Assembly (NCBI RefSeq): GCF_009377345.1
Contig: NZ_WBSL01000017.1
Span: 1-37,189, forward strand
Length of the DNA stretch: 37,189 bases
DNA from: Deinococcus terrestris
GTDB taxonomy: Bacteria > Deinococcota > Deinococci > Deinococcales > Deinococcaceae
Direction: 5' to 3'
The notes under the pieces were generated by a model. The model made no database searches, was not told the DNA's origin, and saw only the letters and a program-made list of their open reading frames with translations. A program made the position numbers and the translations under genes. Shown one piece after another: positions 34,550 through 37,189 of the stretch. Positions within the stretch are counted from its first letter, which is position 1; each line of letters begins with the position of its first letter.

Positions 34550-34702
34550 ATGAGCCTCTTTTTGCGCCTGCTGCTCGGTGGTCTGCTCGTCTTCAGCCTC
34601 GCGGCGTGTGCGCCCGGTGGCGGCGACGACGACGATGACGCGGGCACCAGCATCTCTCAGCAAGACGATGACCGGGACGACGATGAGGGCGACGACGACT
34701 GA
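34550..34702 (+). CDS. tiny aspartate-rich lipoprotein
   Basis: This is a 50-residue protein with a lipoprotein signal (SLFLRLLLGGLLVFSLAAC, lipobox LAAC) followed by a tail that is mostly Asp (GGGDDDDDAGTS...DDDRDDDEGDDD). After lipidation at Cys20 only about 31 residues remain, so it is a lipid-anchored polyacidic tag that could bind cations such as calcium, manganese or iron. The ATG at 34550 is set by the leaderless TACGCT box 6 nt upstream. No homologous domain is recognisable. It is upstream of a calcium/PQQ-type dehydrogenase gene. Confidence 0.7.
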   Translation: MSLFLRLLLGGLLVFSLAACAPGGGDDDDDAGTSISQQDDDRDDDEGDDD

Positions 34703-34810
34703 ACGCCCCCCGAACCGGCCCCCGACCTCTGGACGCGGGGCCGGTCTGCTTGCTGCGCTTCCAGACCTCCGCTTACAGACAGTGCCCGGACCCACCCGGC
34801 ACACTGACCC

Positions 34811-35935
34811 ATGTCACCGACCACGGTTCGTGCGGCGCTGACCCTCGGCGCGGCCCTGCTCGCCTCGTGCGCCACGGCCCAGACCCCTCAGGTGCGCTTC
34901 GTCCCCTTTGCCAGCGGCCTGCGGCAGGCCACGACCATCACCCACGCGGGCGACGGGTCGGGGCGGCTGTACGTGACCCTTCAGGGGGGGCAGGTGCGGG
35001 TGATTCGCGGCGGGCAGCTTCAGGCCCAGCCTTTCCTCGACGTGAGCGGTCTGACCCGCGCGGGCGGCGAGCGCGGGCTGCTGGGGCTGGCCTTCGACCC
35101 CGGATACCGGACCAACCGCCGCTTCTACGTCCACTACACCGACCGCAACGGGGACACGGTGCTGGCCCGCTACACGGCCACCGCCGATTTCAGCCGGGGC
35201 GACCCGCAGAGTGCGCGGACCCTCTTTACCACCGAGCAGCCCTACGCCAACCACAACGGCGGGCAGCTCGCCTTCGGGCCGGACGGCTTCCTGTACCTGG
35301 GGCTGGGCGACGGCGGCTCGGGCGGCGATCCGCAGAACAACGGCCAGAAGCTCAGCACGCCGCTGGGCAAGCTGCTGCGCTTCGACGTGAGCGGGGACGC
35401 GGCCCGGCCCGCCGCCGGAAACCCGTTTGTGAACCGCAGCGGGGCCAACCCGTACATCTGGGCGTATGGGTTGCGCAACCCCTGGCGCTTTTCCTTCGAC
35501 CGGCAGGGCGGCGACCTGATCATCGCGGACGTGGGGCAAAACGCGCTGGAGGAGATCAATCGCCAGCCGCGCAGCAGCCGGGGCGGGGAGAACTACGGCT
35601 GGAAGGTGCGCGAGGGCAACCGCTGCTTCGAGCCGTCCACGGGCTGCCGCACCCAGGGCCTCACCGAACCCGTCCTGGTGTACGGGCGCAACGAGGGCCA
35701 GAGCATCACGGGCGGCTACGTCTACCGGGGGAGCGCCGTCCCCGCGCTGAAGGGCCAGTACGTCTTCGGGGACTTCGGCACCGGGACGGTGTGGGCGTCG
35801 CGGCCCACGGGCAACACCTGGACCAAGACCACGCTGGGCCGCGTGGACAACCCCTCCACCTTCGGGGAGGACGAGGCGGGCGAGCTGTACGTGGCCGAGT
35901 ACGGCAGCGGGCGCATCCTGAAGATGAGCCGCTGA
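34811..35935 (+). CDS. PQQ-dependent sugar (glucose/sorbosone) dehydrogenase family protein
   Basis: This is a 374-residue exported six-bladed beta-propeller of the soluble glucose dehydrogenase/sorbosone dehydrogenase family, which oxidises aldoses with PQQ and calcium. The signal is about 1-23 (ALLASC may be a lipobox). Landmarks are GLLGLAFDPGYRTNRRFYVHYT, the conserved YANHNGGQLAFGPDGFLYLGLGDGGSGGDPQNN (catalytic His in NHNGG), WAYGLRNPWRFSFDRQGGDLIIADVGQNALEEIN, NYGWK and GGYVYRG. It is shorter than the Acinetobacter enzyme. The true substrate and PQQ use are inferred. It meets the convergent Gre gene with a single base between stops. Confidence 0.92.
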   Translation: MSPTTVRAALTLGAALLASCATAQTPQVRFVPFASGLRQATTITHAGDGSGRLYVTLQGGQVRVIRGGQLQAQPFLDVSGLTRAGGERGLLGLAFDPGYRTNRRFYVHYTDRNGDTVLARYTATADFSRGDPQSARTLFTTEQPYANHNGGQLAFGPDGFLYLGLGDGGSGGDPQNNGQKLSTPLGKLLRFDVSGDAARPAAGNPFVNRSGANPYIWAYGLRNPWRFSFDRQGGDLIIADVGQNALEEINRQPRSSRGGENYGWKVREGNRCFEPSTGCRTQGLTEPVLVYGRNEGQSITGGYVYRGSAVPALKGQYVFGDFGTGTVWASRPTGNTWTKTTLGRVDNPSTFGEDEAGELYVAEYGSGRILKMSR

Positions 35936-35936
35936 G

Positions 35937-36419
35937 TCACGGGCAGCTCCTCACCTCCTCCACCCGGTAGCGCACGAGGCGGCGGCCGAGGTCCACGGTG
36001 AGGGTGTCCCCCACCCGGCGGCCGGGCAAGGCACGCCCCACCGGACTCTCGCTGCTGACGCGCGGGCGCTCGCCGGGCACCGCCGCCGCCTCGTGCGGGC
36101 CGACGAGCTGAAGGGTCAGGCGGCGGTTCGTGCCGAGGTCTAGCAGCGTGACCACCGAGCCGAGGTGAATAGCGTCGCCCGGCCCTCCTCCCGGTCTGAT
36201 GGGCACTGCCCGCGCCAGCAGGTCTTCCAGCTCGTCCACGCGGGTCTGAAGCGCCAGCAGCCGCCCCTGAGCCTCGGGCAGTCCCTGGTTTTCCTGATCA
36301 TTAGCCCCCATCTGCTCGCGCACGACGCGGCGGGTTTCTTCCAGCCGCTCCGTTTCCTGGGTCAGTTGCCGACGTAACCGGGCGAGGCCCTCGGGAGTCA
36401 GGGGGACAGGCTGGGGCAT
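35937..36419 (-). CDS. GreA/GreB-family transcription factor with altered acidic tip
   Basis: This 160-residue protein has the Gre layout: an N-terminal coiled coil (about 8-70, LTPEGLARLRRQLTQETERLEETRRVVREQ...LLALQTRVDELEDLLARA) and a C-terminal FKBP-like RNA-polymerase-binding domain (about 78-158, GDAIHLGSVVTLLDLG, QLVGPHEAAAVPGERPRVSSESPVGRALPGRRVGDTL). GreA cleaves backtracked RNA with Asp41 and Glu44 at the coil tip (GDxxEN). Here the tip reads GANDQENQG: Glu43 aligns with Glu44, but the Asp41 site is Asn40 and the Asp moves to 41. It may be a Gfh-like inhibitor rather than a cleavage factor. ATG at 36419 selected; a longer in-frame start is unlikely. Confidence 0.88.
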   Translation of the reverse strand: MPQPVPLTPEGLARLRRQLTQETERLEETRRVVREQMGANDQENQGLPEAQGRLLALQTRVDELEDLLARAVPIRPGGGPGDAIHLGSVVTLLDLGTNRRLTLQLVGPHEAAAVPGERPRVSSESPVGRALPGRRVGDTLTVDLGRRLVRYRVEEVRSCP

Positions 36420-36503
36420 GGGGGCATGGTGCCCCGCCGCAGGTCCAGGGTGCGTGAATCCCGGCTTCATCCTGCCGCGCTGCCCTCCCGCCAGACTCCC
36501 CCC

Positions 36504-36983
36504 ATGCGTGCCCAACGTTCTGCCCTCGTTCTCGCCAGTGCCCTGCTCGTGGCTGGTCCCGCGCAGCAGGCAGAGGCCACTGCCTGGGAGAAGGCCAAGT
36601 TCGTCTTTCACCTCGGCGCAGCCTACTACGCCTTCAATACCTGGGTCTGGCGACCCTACCGCGAGTACAAGTTCCAGGTCGGCGCTCCCAGCCAGCGGGC
36701 CAACATCGTCAAGGCGGGCGTGGCCCTGGCCTTTGCCGCCTATCAGGTCAACCTCGCCTACCGCATGACCCAGACCTCCAGCGACCCCTTCTTGCGGCGC
36801 ATCGGCTCGCTGCTGCCGGGCTTTAACAAGTCTCTGAATGCGGTCGGCAACGACCTGAAACGGGGCCGCTTCAACGAGGCGGGCATTCAGGGCCTCAACC
36901 GTCAGGCGACGAATCTGCTGAACACGGCCGAGCGGCAGGGGCAGCCGATTCGCCCGGTGGCGGTGCCGATTCCGGGGCTGTAA
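36504..36983 (+). CDS. exported protein of unknown function
   Basis: This is a 159-residue protein with a signal peptide (MRAQRSALVLASALLVAGPAQQAEA, cleavage near 25), then a helical, moderately hydrophobic region (AWEKAKFVFHLGAAYYAFNTWVWRPYREYKF and IVKAGVALAFAAYQVNLAYRM). It has a basic C-terminal half with FNKSLNAVGNDLKRGRFNEAGIQGLNRQATNLLNTAERQG. There is no Cys. The family is not recognised; it could be a small periplasmic or membrane-associated protein. CAGACT lies 6 nt before the ATG at 36504, so a leaderless start is likely; a longer frame from 36426 is not favoured. Confidence 0.75.
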   Translation: MRAQRSALVLASALLVAGPAQQAEATAWEKAKFVFHLGAAYYAFNTWVWRPYREYKFQVGAPSQRANIVKAGVALAFAAYQVNLAYRMTQTSSDPFLRRIGSLLPGFNKSLNAVGNDLKRGRFNEAGIQGLNRQATNLLNTAERQGQPIRPVAVPIPGL

Positions 36984-37000
36984 ACGTTGAGAAGTGGGAG

Positions 37001-37022
37001 GCCGCTCTTCGGGGCGGCTTTT
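37001..37022 (+). terminator. intrinsic terminator
   Basis: GCCGCTC-TTCG-GGGCGGC forms a 7-bp stem (one G-U pair) with a TTCG loop, followed by TTTT. Confidence 0.8.
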
Positions 37023-37096
37023 CCAGTTGGTAAGGCACTGTTCGCGGAAAGTCGCGTATCCTCTCTCTGGGGGTCAAAAGTCAGGTCAAGGCATGA

Positions 37097-37189
<93 letters not shown>

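Overview
The window is GC-rich (about 70%), densely coded chromosomal DNA that looks like Deinococcus or a close relative. Supports are a HAIR (HspR) operator at dnaK, a Cys-less DnaJ like that of Thermus, futalosine-pathway menaquinone genes (mqnE, mqnA), and a very high frequency of leaderless genes, in which a TANNNT -10 box sits 5-8 nt before the start codon with no Shine-Dalgarno. Leaderless transcription on this scale is known for Deinococcus. No tRNA, rRNA or CRISPR array was seen, and no gene-free stretch exceeds 300 bases.

Layout. 1-4508: ftsH (5' part only, minus strand) diverges from dnaK-grpE-dnaJ; the shared 243-base spacer carries the HAIR operator, a textbook promoter and a candidate ftsH leader peptide. 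4519-9566 (minus): CBS protein, large secreted subtilase, secreted unknown, class II aldolase fba. 9697-13504 (plus): LysN-like aminotransferase, membrane-anchored unknown, murI-rph, DoxX protein. 13511-17141: methyltransferase, 96-aa protein, SCP2 protein (plus), trmB and a short MnmG-like flavoprotein. 17253-19717: Ohr/OsmC protein lacking its peroxidatic Cys, DUF3006 + ComEC-like MBL pair, GNAT enzyme. 19812-23442: tldD-tldE-GNAT operon closed by a strong terminator. 23572-26492: mqnE-DUF4440-kinase-mqnA operon, interrupted by a low-GC kinase-like gene. 26562-31339: nucleoside transporter, small non-coding repeat, alkyltransferase-like protein, cytochrome c, ABC exporter. 31340-34487: intergenic region with an antisense promoter and terminator, der, and a minus-strand operon of two membrane proteins plus a possible nuclease. 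34550-37189: Asp-rich lipoprotein, PQQ-type sugar dehydrogenase, atypical Gre factor, secreted unknown, and the probable start of an insertion sequence.

How it works together. The left end is a proteostasis block (FtsH, DnaK, GrpE, DnaJ) probably under HspR. The middle serves envelope and RNA metabolism (MurI, RNase PH, TrmB, Der) and quinone synthesis for respiration (MqnE, MqnA, cytochrome c). No complete unknown system is obvious. The most unusual elements are: the Ohr-like protein with Ser for Cys; the Gre factor with an altered acidic tip; the kinase-like gene with a broken Walker A motif inside the mqn operon; the TldDE-GNAT coupling; the ftsH leader ORF; the antisense promoter-terminator upstream of der; and the two-membrane-protein plus nuclease-like operon.
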